Positions 17,812 through 25,114 of a DNA stretch of 64,000 bases are shown here, one piece after another. The stretch comes from JARRON01 sp037383845 (GTDB lineage Bacteria > Pseudomonadota > Gammaproteobacteria > Steroidobacterales > XN24), in NCBI GenBank assembly GCA_037383845.1, contig JARRON010000007.1:21096-85095 (forward strand), written 5' to 3'. The position numbers and the translations under genes are program-made. The notes under the pieces are model-generated. The model saw only the letters and a list, made by a program, of their open reading frames with translations. It had not been told where the DNA came from and did no database searches. Positions within the stretch are counted from its first letter, which is position 1. Each line of letters opens with the position of its first letter.

Positions 17812-18869
17812 CCAGCGTTCCCGGCGGGTGCGGAGACATCGGCACAGCGGGCCAGGGCGCCGGTAAAGGCTGCGCGGGCCGCCAGGAATTTCTGCCAGCG
17901 GCCGTCTCTTGCCGAGGGGTAGAGTTCTTCCGTGGCCCAGGTCCTGAAGCCGGGCGGCGGCGGCGGCGAGACAGCCGCCAGGGCCGCGATCCCCCGGAAC
18001 CAGGCTTCTCCCCGGGCTTCGAGTTCGTCGAGCCAGGGCACCAGCCGGACGTCGACCATGGTCGCCCGGATCCGGGCCAGGGATTCGGCAGGGCATCCCT
18101 GGCTCGAGACGAGGTCAACGCTTTCGGCGGCGTCCCGGAGGTAGTGGGTGGCGGCGGCCAGGGACCGGTGCAGCCGTGCGCCGTAACGGCCCTTCTCCAG
18201 CGTTTCCTGGGCGTCGACGACTCGTTTCCGGTCAATAGCGGCATCCGCCTTTCCGAGTGAGCCAATAGCCTGCGCCAGGGTTTCCAGCGCCGACTTCTGC
18301 GCCTGCGCCGTCGAGACTCCGGCGGGTAGCGGCCCGGCGCCGACCCGGAAGCTGGCTGCAAATTCGTCGCTGCCGAACCCGGCGTTCCAGCGGATGGCGG
18401 GCAGCCGGGAGCGGACCGCCTCCAGGGCTTCCGCGATGGTGGCCGCGAATGCCGGGTCGTCGTCTTCGGGGTCGTCGGCCAGCCGGGCGACGCAGGCCTC
18501 CAGGCCGAGCACCAGGGCGTGTTCGTAGGGCAGGCGCCGGCTGGCCTCGGCGAGCTTGCCCAGGATGCTGTTGCGATCCGCCACCTCGCCGCGGATGCCG
18601 CAGCGCTTCAGCGCGAAGAAGTCCAGCATGCCAATGCGGATGTCCTCGCTGGCGTAGACCCTGTCCCGGGCAGAAGGGTAGGGCCGCGGGACCGGCGGCG
18701 GGGCGGGGCCGGGCCGTCCGGCGACCGCGGCCGCAGCGGCGGCCACCTCGGCGACGCCGTTCAGGGACGGATCCCTCCCGCAACCGGAAGCTGCGACGGC
18801 CGCGCCGAAGGCGAGAATGAACCCAAACAGGGAGGACTTGCGGACTGCGCGGAGGTAGGCTTTACGCAT
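17661..18869 (-). CDS. DUF3080-family lipoprotein
   Basis: 402 residues from the ATG at 18869. The N-terminus is a lipoprotein signal with an SGC lipobox (FILAFGAAVAASGC). The body matches my memory of DUF3080 proteins: LDFFALKRCGIRGEVADRNS, LGKLAEASRRLPYEHALVLG and LEACVARL. A low-complexity Ala/Pro stretch follows the lipid-attached Cys. Function unknown. It diverges from pdxH with only 19 nt between start codons. The last 50 or so codons run antisense into the parA 3' end and look like an extension beyond the usual domain, perhaps after loss of an earlier stop. Confidence 0.75.
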   Translation of the reverse strand: MRKAYLRAVRKSSLFGFILAFGAAVAASGCGRDPSLNGVAEVAAAAAAVAGRPGPAPPPVPRPYPSARDRVYASEDIRIGMLDFFALKRCGIRGEVADRNSILGKLAEASRRLPYEHALVLGLEACVARLADDPEDDDPAFAATIAEALEAVRSRLPAIRWNAGFGSDEFAASFRVGAGPLPAGVSTAQAQKSALETLAQAIGSLGKADAAIDRKRVVDAQETLEKGRYGARLHRSLAAATHYLRDAAESVDLVSSQGCPAESLARIRATMVDVRLVPWLDELEARGEAWFRGIAALAAVSPPPPPGFRTWATEELYPSARDGRWQKFLAARAAFTGALARCADVSAPAGNAGYPPTASLGRERKARPISPGDAVRRQVRSSQSSSGSHWLTSRLKRGSSNS

Positions 18870-18888
18870 CAGAGCCCGTGGGATCCGG

Positions 18889-19524
18889 ATGGACATAAGC
18901 GACCTCAGGAGCGAATACAGCTCCCGGCAGCTTCGGCGCCAGGACCTGGCCGCCGATCCTCTGGACCAGTTCGCGCTGTGGTTCGACGAGGCCCGCAGGG
19001 CGCAGCAGCCGGAAGTCAATGCCTGCACCCTGGCCACGGCCGGCGCTGACGGCCGGCCCGCCGCACGCACAGTGCTCGTGAAGTATTTCGATCCGGAGGG
19101 CTTCGTCTTCTTCACCAACCTGGAGAGCCGCAAGGCCTGCCATATCGCAGAAAACCCGGCCGTGTCCCTGCTGTTCTTCTGGCAGACCCTGGAGCGCCAG
19201 GTGGAGATCCGGGGCAATGCCAGCCGGGTGGGCAAGGCAGAAGCCCTGCGGTATTTCGCACGCCGGCCGAGGGGGAGCCAGCTGGGGGCCTGGGTTTCCG
19301 AACAGAGCCGGGTCATCTCCTCCCGCGGCCTGCTGGAGATGAAGCTGGACGAGATGAAGCGCAAGTACGCCGAGGGCAACATTCCCCTGCCTTCGTTCTG
19401 GGGCGGTTTCCGGGTGCGCCCGGAGGCGATGGAATTCTGGCAGGGCCGGCCCTCGCGGCTCCATGACCGGTTCCGGTACCGGCGGGACGCCGCCGGCTGG
19501 ACGGTGGAGCGCCTCGCGCCCTGA
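18889..19524 (+). CDS. pdxH: Pyridoxamine/pyridoxine 5'-phosphate oxidase
   Basis: This FMN enzyme oxidises pyridoxamine- or pyridoxine-phosphate to pyridoxal 5'-phosphate, the last step of vitamin B6 coenzyme synthesis and salvage. The 211-residue length is standard. Landmarks are LRSEYSSRQLRRQDL, ADPLDQFALWFDEA, GRPAARTVLVKYFDPEGFVF, FTNLESRKACHIAENP, WQTLERQVEIRG, WVSEQSRVISSR and the C-terminal FWGGFRVRPEAMEFWQGRPS, RLHDRFRYRR and WTVERLAP. The closely divergent DUF3080 gene shares the promoter region. Confidence 0.97.
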   Translation: MDISDLRSEYSSRQLRRQDLAADPLDQFALWFDEARRAQQPEVNACTLATAGADGRPAARTVLVKYFDPEGFVFFTNLESRKACHIAENPAVSLLFFWQTLERQVEIRGNASRVGKAEALRYFARRPRGSQLGAWVSEQSRVISSRGLLEMKLDEMKRKYAEGNIPLPSFWGGFRVRPEAMEFWQGRPSRLHDRFRYRRDAAGWTVERLAP

Positions 19525-19556
19525 GCGCGTTGTTGTGCCGCGCCGGCGCGCCCGGC

Positions 19557-20300
19557 TCAGGGCCGGGTCGCGGCCTTGAAACCCGCCTCGTCCACTTCGA
19601 ACCAGGTGGCCTTCGCCCGGGCACATAGCCGACCGTCTGCAGTCCAGAGGGCGGTTCCCGATCCGTGCTTGCGCCCGTCCCGTCCCAGTTGCCAACCGGC
19701 AACGACGTGGGGCTCGCCGGCGGCCACCGGCGCTTCCACGGAAACGGTGAGGCGGCCCAGCACGAGCGGGTTGTCCAGCTCGCCCAGCCAGGCCCAGGCG
19801 CCGGGGCAGTCCAGGGCCGCCCAGACGAACTCGTCGCGCACCCGGCCTTCGGCGTCCGCCAGCCGTGCTCCCGGCGTCCACGGAGCCGCCACCATCGCCC
19901 CCGAGGACACCGGGCCGGCGAAGATCCGCAGGCCGTCCCCCGGCTCGCGCCCGGTGCCGCAGACGAAGCAGCCGGGGAAGGCGTGGTGGGCGAAGCCGTG
20001 ATAGCGCTGCATCCCGGCTTCTGCCTCCGCCATGGAAGGGCATTCCGGGACCGCGAGGTCCAGCTCCGCGGTCCTGGCCCGGGCAATGACTGTCTGCCCG
20101 TCCGTCATTTCCACGCCGTCCTCCGTGGGCCGGACTTCCAGGGGCCGGTCCAGGGGCGGGGGCTTCCGGAGAGTGACCTCGACGGCGCCCTCCAGCGAGA
20201 CGGCCAGCCGGCCGCACGTATAGCCGCCGTTACCCGAATGCTGGGGGCCCCGATAGCGGGCCAGGATCACGATCGGTTCAGGCATATCCGGGGCTGTCAT
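19557..20300 (-). CDS. Putative hotdog-fold (thioesterase-like) protein
   Basis: 247 residues. The central segment HHAFPGCFVCGTGREPGDGL followed by ALDCPGAWAW and VLGRLTVSVEAPVAAGEPHV, then GWQLGRDGRKHGSGTALW and LCARAKATWFEV, resembles a family of uncharacterised proteins with a double hotdog fold similar to PaaI-type thioesterases. No catalytic residue can be assigned with confidence. An internal Met at 20285 is an alternative start. It converges with pdxH, 32 nt between stops. Confidence 0.6.
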   Translation of the reverse strand: MTAPDMPEPIVILARYRGPQHSGNGGYTCGRLAVSLEGAVEVTLRKPPPLDRPLEVRPTEDGVEMTDGQTVIARARTAELDLAVPECPSMAEAEAGMQRYHGFAHHAFPGCFVCGTGREPGDGLRIFAGPVSSGAMVAAPWTPGARLADAEGRVRDEFVWAALDCPGAWAWLGELDNPLVLGRLTVSVEAPVAAGEPHVVAGWQLGRDGRKHGSGTALWTADGRLCARAKATWFEVDEAGFKAATRP

Positions 20301-20446
20301 CGAAGGGACTCACAGGCATGAAACGGGCAGCCACCGCGGCGCTGCAAGAGACGAGGCTGGAAGGGACCATCGTACCGGAGCCACCGGAACGGGGGAGACG
20401 CCGCCGTGCCAAACGTGCACCTGTCATCCTGGCGAATGCGGTCGCG

Positions 20447-21157
20447 TCACCGGAGTTCGCGCAGATACGCCGGGCCGCCAAGACCCCGGACCTGTTCCAT
20501 GATCCACCGGGAGCGCTCCCGCACGTAAGGTCCCGGCTCTGCCGGGTTCATGCGCCTGGGCGCCGGCAGGACGGCTGCCAGGCGTGCCGCCTCTTCGGGC
20601 GATAGCGTCGCCGCCGACTTTCCGAAGTAGTGACGGGCCGCGGCCTCCACTCCGAACAGGCCGGCGCCGAACTCGGCGGCGTTGAGGTAGATTTCGAGAA
20701 TCCTGCGTTTCGGCCAGAGGGCCTCGACGCAGACGGTCAGCCACGCCTCAAGCCCCTTCCGGAGCCAGCTGCGCCCCGGCCAGAGCCACAGGTTCTTGGC
20801 CACCTGCTGGCTGATGGTCGAAGCGCCACGACCGGGTCCGCCCTCGGCCTGCAGGACCGACCGTATGGCATGGAGGTCGAAGCCGTGGTGGCTCGGAAAG
20901 CGCTGGTCCTCGGCAGCCACGGCAGCGATGGCCATGGCCGGCGCAATGGCGTCCCAGTCCGCCCATTCCCATCGCACCTCGAAGCCGTCCTGCCGGGCCT
21001 GCAGCATGAAAGCGGAGGTCGCCGGGTTCAGCCAGCGCAGCGGCAGGACGAGGACCAGGGATAACCCGAGCCAGCCCAGCACGAGCCAGGCGAGGCCCTT
21101 GCGGATGCGGCGGGCCGGGCCGTCTCGCCCTGATCGACGGGTGCGCCGCGGGCTCAA
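20447..21157 (-). CDS. mtgA: Monofunctional biosynthetic peptidoglycan transglycosylase
   Basis: It polymerises lipid II into glycan strands at the periplasmic face of the inner membrane. About 236 residues, close to the E. coli enzyme. A single N-terminal membrane helix (LAWLVLGWLGLSLVLVLPL) is followed by the GT51 domain: AVAAEDQRFPSHHGFDLHAI with the catalytic Glu, GASTISQQVAKNLWLWPGRS, KGLEAWLTV, WPKRRILEIYLNAAEFG and FGKSAATLSPEEAARLAAVL. I start it at the TTG at 21157, overlapping the stop of the upstream acetyltransferase gene (TTGA); no strong ribosome site is visible. Confidence 0.93.
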   Translation of the reverse strand: MSPRRTRRSGRDGPARRIRKGLAWLVLGWLGLSLVLVLPLRWLNPATSAFMLQARQDGFEVRWEWADWDAIAPAMAIAAVAAEDQRFPSHHGFDLHAIRSVLQAEGGPGRGASTISQQVAKNLWLWPGRSWLRKGLEAWLTVCVEALWPKRRILEIYLNAAEFGAGLFGVEAAARHYFGKSAATLSPEEAARLAAVLPAPRRMNPAEPGPYVRERSRWIMEQVRGLGGPAYLRELR

Positions 21158-21684
21158 GCCGTTTTGTTCTGCATCGGCACCAGGTCCCTGAAGGCGGGCG
21201 CGTAGTGCACCAGGCGGGTTTCCCCGGCCAGGGCGCCCGGCCGGAGCTCCAGGGCCTGGAACGCCCGCCCGCCGTTCCAGTTGTCGGCCACCCCGAGATC
21301 GACCGCGGGCCGGAATCCGAACCGGGACAGGAAAGCGGGAGGCCCGAGCACGAGCAGCCACCGGATCCCGTGGTCCCGGCAGACCTCCAGGGCTGCCAGC
21401 ATCAGACGGGCCCCGATACCGCGGCCTTGATAGGGAGGGCGCACGGCGATGGGCGCGACGGCCGCCCCCGGGTTTTCCGGGTCCGGCGGTTCGCTGGTCA
21501 CCGGCGTGACCAGGACATGGCCCACCAGTTCGCCGTCGGCGACGGCGACGAGAGAGATCATCGCATCCCCGTCCCGTCGGAGTCGGTCTACGAGATCCGC
21601 CTCGCCGCGGGCGGGAAACGCGGCCAGGTTGACGGACCGGATGGCGTCCGCCTCGGCGGGACGCTCGGATCGGATACGGATCAT
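21154..21684 (-). CDS. GNAT-family N-acetyltransferase (YhbS-like)
   Basis: 176 residues. The acetyl-CoA binding motif A is APIAVRPPYQGRGIGARLML, followed by RWLLVLGPPAFLSRFGFRPA; the WNGGRAFQALEL and LVHYAPAF tail is like YhbS proteins. GGAGG precedes the ATG at a good distance. Its stop overlaps the mtgA start. The acyl acceptor is unknown. Confidence 0.88.
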   Translation of the reverse strand: MIRIRSERPAEADAIRSVNLAAFPARGEADLVDRLRRDGDAMISLVAVADGELVGHVLVTPVTSEPPDPENPGAAVAPIAVRPPYQGRGIGARLMLAALEVCRDHGIRWLLVLGPPAFLSRFGFRPAVDLGVADNWNGGRAFQALELRPGALAGETRLVHYAPAFRDLVPMQNKTA

Positions 21685-21712
21685 GAGGGGTTCCTCCGCG
21701 ATCCCGTGTCCT

Positions 21713-22141
21713 CTAAGCGTAGTCCTTCAGCAGGAAATAGCGCGCGTGACCCACCGGGAAATCGTTGACCCGGCCGACCACGCGGAAACCCAGGCGCTGG
21801 TAAAAGCCCAGTCCCTGGAAGGACAGCGTGTCCACCTGGCTGGCCCGGCAACCGCGGCGCCTCGCCTCGGCCTCGGCGGCCTGCATCAGCCGGCGGCCCA
21901 GCCCGCTGCCCCGGAGGTCCTCCCGGACCCACACCACGTCGATCAGGAAGTGGCCGTATATGGTCCGCCCGGCCACCCCGCCGGCAAGCCCGCCGGCGTC
22001 CCGGGCCAGCGCCGACAGTCGCCGCCTGTCCCCATCCCCGCAGAAAGGCCGGTTGAAGGCCTTTACGCCGTCGATGAGGGCTTCGACTTCCGCCGGAACG
22101 GCCTCTTCGGTGACATCGATCCAGGGCGGAGCACGGCTCAT
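21713..22141 (-). CDS. GNAT-family N-acetyltransferase
   Basis: 142 residues from the ATG at 22141, with a CAGGAC ribosome site in front. Motif A is VWVREDLRGSGLGRRLMQAA, and the end VDTLSFQGLGFYQRLGFRVV is typical of small single-domain acetyltransferases. It overlaps the preceding methyltransferase-like gene by ATGA and is followed 28 nt later by a second, different GNAT gene. The substrate is unknown. Confidence 0.88.
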   Translation of the reverse strand: MSRAPPWIDVTEEAVPAEVEALIDGVKAFNRPFCGDGDRRRLSALARDAGGLAGGVAGRTIYGHFLIDVVWVREDLRGSGLGRRLMQAAEAEARRRGCRASQVDTLSFQGLGFYQRLGFRVVGRVNDFPVGHARYFLLKDYA

Positions 22142-22635
22142 GTCCTGCGGCGTCCTGCATGCTGGACCAGGCGGGGGAAAAACCGTCCGGTCCGGGCGGC
22201 GTAGCGGTCCCACTCGGGCCCGAAGCGCTCGGCCATCAGGCGTTCCTCGGAGGCCACGACGAGGTGCCACAGCGGGAAAAGCAGGGCGGCCCAGAGCAGA
22301 AAGATCCACTCGTCCAGGAAGACCGCCAGCGCCGGGCACAGGAAAAGCAGGAACGCTGCGTACAGGGGATGCCGCATGAGGGCGAAGGGACCCTCCGTGC
22401 AAAGTGTCCGGCCCCGGGCATCCACCGGCAGGGAGCGGACACTCCACGCAACGAGCGCCACGGTGGCCAGGAGGCCCACGGCCAGCACTGCGATCCGGAT
22501 CCCCATCGGCAGGCCCAGGGACGGCAGGTCCGTCCGGGCCTGGATGACCATTGCCGCTGCCAGGAGGGCGACGCTGACCAGGGTGCCAAGCGGTCCGCTG
22601 CCGAAGATGCGGCGCCAGGCGCCGGGCTCCTCCAC
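22138..22635 (-). CDS. Integral membrane protein of the isoprenylcysteine carboxyl methyltransferase (ICMT)-like family
   Basis: 165 residues starting from GTG, with about four hydrophobic helices. The C-terminal half carries the SAM-site pattern of this superfamily: TEGPFALMRHPLYAAFLL and SEERLMAERFGPEWDRYAAR followed by TGRFFP. Bacterial members methylate small lipophilic substrates or are uncharacterised. The end overlaps the next gene by ATGA, so the two are coupled. Confidence 0.85.
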   Translation of the reverse strand: MEEPGAWRRIFGSGPLGTLVSVALLAAAMVIQARTDLPSLGLPMGIRIAVLAVGLLATVALVAWSVRSLPVDARGRTLCTEGPFALMRHPLYAAFLLFLCPALAVFLDEWIFLLWAALLFPLWHLVVASEERLMAERFGPEWDRYAARTGRFFPRLVQHAGRRRT

Positions 22636-22648
22636 GGGCCGCCCTGCT

Positions 22649-23032
22649 TCAGGCCGCCTCGTCTATCATCCGGCGGATGGCCTCTTCCACCTCGCCGGCG
22701 ACCTCACTCAGCTCGGGCGAGTCGGATATGAGCCCGAGGACGTCCGTGGGCGGGATCATCCCGATCCGGGTGCCCTCGGACGACTCGTAGACCGACACGC
22801 GGCAGGGCAACGCCATGTTCAGCTCCATGTCGTGGCTGAGCACCGCCTGGGCCTGGCCGGGGTTGCACACTTCGAAGATCCGGCATTCCCGGGCGATGGG
22901 ATAGCCCTTGCCCTCCAGGGTCCGGGTCAGGTCGTAGGTGTGTAGTACCCCGAATCCGTGGCGCTCCACGGCCGCCTGGAGATCGCGGGCGGCCTCTTCG
23001 ACGCTCTTACCGCTGTTTTTCACGTAAGTCAT
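22649..23032 (-). CDS. DUF302 domain protein
   Basis: 127 residues from the ATG at 23032, which has AAGGAG 7 nt upstream. The whole protein matches the small DUF302 fold: TVERHGFGVLHTYDL-like N-terminal strand-helix (here AAVERHGFGVLHTYDLTRTL), ECRIFEVCNPGQAQAVL, MALPCRVSVYESSEG and IGMIPPTDVLGLI. Members are small alpha/beta proteins, often near redox or heavy-metal genes, with no proven reaction. It lies between the thioredoxin-like and ICMT-like genes in the same direction. Confidence 0.9.
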   Translation of the reverse strand: MTYVKNSGKSVEEAARDLQAAVERHGFGVLHTYDLTRTLEGKGYPIARECRIFEVCNPGQAQAVLSHDMELNMALPCRVSVYESSEGTRIGMIPPTDVLGLISDSPELSEVAGEVEEAIRRMIDEAA

Positions 23033-23076
23033 GCTTGTGCTCCTTGGTGTCGGCTGATGGCGAGGATTTCCAGACT

Positions 23077-23613
23077 TTAGTGCAGGCGGGCGGGCAGTGT
23101 CCGCCACCAGAGCCCCGGCGTCGTGGAATAACCGAAGTCCCGCTGCCGGATGTGGCCACGGCCGTCCAGGACGTAATAGGTGGGGTAGCCCGGAACCTGC
23201 CAGTGACGGGCGGTCTCGGCGTTGCCCAGCAGCACGGGCATGGTGAGCCCGTGGCGTTCGACGTAGGCGGCCACCTCCGCGCCGTCAGCGTAGTCCAGCG
23301 CCACCAGCACCACGTCCACCGCGTCCCGGCGCCAGCGGGCCAGCCGCTGCAGGTTGTCGGCGCTGGCCGCGCAGACGCCGCACCAGGGGGCGAAGAAATA
23401 CAACAGGGTGGGGCGGCCGGAGAACTCCGCGAGACTCCGGGCCCGGCCCGAGAGGTCCTCCAGTTCGAGGGGCGGGGCGGCGCTCGCCCCGGCGGGCAGC
23501 AGGCCCCGCGTCTGCCAGGCGTGCACACCGGCCACGACCGCCAGGAAGATCAGCGCCTCGAGCACGAAGACCAGGGCGCCCCGAAGGCGACCCCGTGTTT
23601 TCGTCCGGGTCAA
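23077..23613 (-). CDS. Membrane-anchored periplasmic thioredoxin-like protein (TlpA/DsbE type)
   Basis: About 178 residues from a TTG that overlaps the stop of the SDR gene (TTGA). One N-terminal membrane helix (ALVFVLEALIFLAVVAGVHA) is followed by a thioredoxin fold with active site FFAPWCGVCAASADNL (CGVC) near residues 75-90, and the cis-Pro region VPGYPTYYVLDGRG. It should face the periplasm and reduce or isomerise disulfides, perhaps in cytochrome or envelope protein maturation; the partner is unknown. Confidence 0.88.
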   Translation of the reverse strand: MTRTKTRGRLRGALVFVLEALIFLAVVAGVHAWQTRGLLPAGASAAPPLELEDLSGRARSLAEFSGRPTLLYFFAPWCGVCAASADNLQRLARWRRDAVDVVLVALDYADGAEVAAYVERHGLTMPVLLGNAETARHWQVPGYPTYYVLDGRGHIRQRDFGYSTTPGLWWRTLPARLH

Positions 23614-24317
23614 TTGGGCTGGCCCGTGGGCCGAACCAGTACCTCGCTGACGTCCACGGATGGCGGGGATTCCAGGGCGAACATGACCGCCCGGGCCACG
23701 TCGTCCGGATCCAGCAGCGGCGCGTCGGGGGTCTCCGTCCAGAAAGGCGTGTCCACCTTGCCGGGCGACACCAGGGTGGTCCTGACGCCCGTGCCCACCA
23801 GGGCCTTGCGCATGCTTTCCGCCATTCCGGTGACCGCCCATTTCGTCGCTGAGTAAAGATTCGCCGGCGGCGAAATATGACCGACGACCGATCCGGTCAT
23901 CAGGAGGTGGCCGCGGTTCCGCTCCAGCTCGGGCATAAAGAGCCTCGCGGACACCGCCACGCCGTAAACGTTGGTGAGAATCATCTCCCGCCAGGCCTCC
24001 GGCGAATCCTGGCCGCCGAAGATGGGCGAGCCCCGGGTGCTGCCGGCGTTGGCGAACACGGCATCCACCCGCCCGTAGGCGGCGAGCACGGCGTCCCGCA
24101 GCGCCGCCTGGGAATCCCAGTCGCTGACGTCGCAGGCCACCGGCAGCGCTTTCGATTCTCCGCCCAGGTCCCGTGACAGGGCCTGGAGAGTGTCAGGAGC
24201 GCGCGCCGCCAGGCCGATCCGCCAGCCGGCCGCCACGGCCCGTCTTGCCGTCGCGGCCCCAATGCCCGTGGAGGCGCCCGTGATCACCAGCACTTTCCCG
24301 TCCGTTCCCGTGCTCAT
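23610..24317 (-). CDS. Short-chain dehydrogenase/reductase
   Basis: 235 residues of the classical SDR type: cofactor motif VITGASTGIGAATARRA, ACDVSDWD, FANAGSTRG, the catalytic Ser in LLMTGSVVGH, and YSATK with Tyr and Lys. The end of beta-2 is LAARAPDTL, an Arg pattern that tends to favour NADP. Overlaps on both sides (ATGA with yceH, TTGA with the thioredoxin-like gene) place it inside a coupled operon. Substrate unknown. Confidence 0.92.
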   Translation of the reverse strand: MSTGTDGKVLVITGASTGIGAATARRAVAAGWRIGLAARAPDTLQALSRDLGGESKALPVACDVSDWDSQAALRDAVLAAYGRVDAVFANAGSTRGSPIFGGQDSPEAWREMILTNVYGVAVSARLFMPELERNRGHLLMTGSVVGHISPPANLYSATKWAVTGMAESMRKALVGTGVRTTLVSPGKVDTPFWTETPDAPLLDPDDVARAVMFALESPPSVDVSEVLVRPTGQPN

Positions 24318-24997
24318 GAATCCTCCCCGGGGGCCGGACCGGCTTCCAGCGCGTCGATGCGGCGTTCCAGCCCACGGATGGCCTCTTCCAGGTCCGCCAC
24401 CCGGTCGGCAAGGGCATCTGCCGGCAACGCGGCTGGCTGCCGTGGCTGGGTCTGTGGCCCCGCGGCGGTCGCCTCAGGCTCGGTCTCCGGCGCATCCGTG
24501 AAAAGCTGCCGCCAGCGCAGGGCCTGCCGGCCGGGCTCCCGCGGCATGCGCTCCACGAGCGGCTCGTCACGCCGGGCCAGCTCCGACAGCACCTGCTCTG
24601 TCTCGGTGACTTCCTTGAAGGGATGCATGCGGTTGGCACGGCTGCGCAGCTCCCCCGGCGTCTGCGGTCCGCGGAGCAGCAGCTCGCAAATCACCGCGTA
24701 TTCCGCCTGCGAAAGGTGCAGCTGGCTGAACTGAGTGTTGCAGAATCGGTGGCCGTACTTGACCACCCGGGAGCCGAACCCGGTCCGGTCGGTGACCAGG
24801 TGCCGGCGGATCAGCTCGGACAGCGCATTTTCCACCTCGGACTGGGAAAGCTGCATCACCGGCTCCCGGCTGGATTTCTGGTTGCAGGCGGCGGTCAGCG
24901 CATTCAGGGACAGGGGGTAGTGATCCGGCGTGGTGACCTGCTTTTCCATCAGGCAGCCGATGATTCTGGCTTCGACCTCCGTAAGCTGTGGGATCAT
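24314..24997 (-). CDS. yceH: YceH/UPF0502 (DUF480) family protein
   Basis: 227 residues. The DUF480 core of two winged-helix-like repeats is clear: LTEVEARIIGCLMEKQVTTP, YPLSLNALTAACNQKSSREP, VMQLSQSEVENALSELIRR, CNTQFSQLHLSQAEYAVICE and LLLRGPQTPGELRSRANRM. A Pro/Ala linker leads to a short C-terminal coiled coil (VADLEEAIRGLERRIDALE). GGAGGA precedes the ATG. Function is not established. It heads the coupled minus-strand run that continues to mtgA. Confidence 0.93.
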   Translation of the reverse strand: MIPQLTEVEARIIGCLMEKQVTTPDHYPLSLNALTAACNQKSSREPVMQLSQSEVENALSELIRRHLVTDRTGFGSRVVKYGHRFCNTQFSQLHLSQAEYAVICELLLRGPQTPGELRSRANRMHPFKEVTETEQVLSELARRDEPLVERMPREPGRQALRWRQLFTDAPETEPEATAAGPQTQPRQPAALPADALADRVADLEEAIRGLERRIDALEAGPAPGEDS

Positions 24998-25042
24998 CGC
25001 TGCATCCTCCGCGGCTGCGCGCCGGCACTGGGTGGAGGAGCG

Positions 25043-25048
25043 ATTATA
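25043..25048 (-). promoter_or_regulatory. Probable -10 element (TATAAT) for the yceH gene run
   Basis: On the minus strand, 25048-25043 is a perfect TATAAT about 46 nt before the yceH ATG. A weak AAGACC-like -35 sits about 18 nt upstream. It is the only AT-rich patch in the yceH/uup divergent spacer. Confidence 0.45.
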
Positions 25049-25114
25049 AGGGGCCGGTGACGGCGACGGTCTTGTTAGAATCGCAGCGCCCGCGCCGTGT
25101 CGAATCTACCCTGT

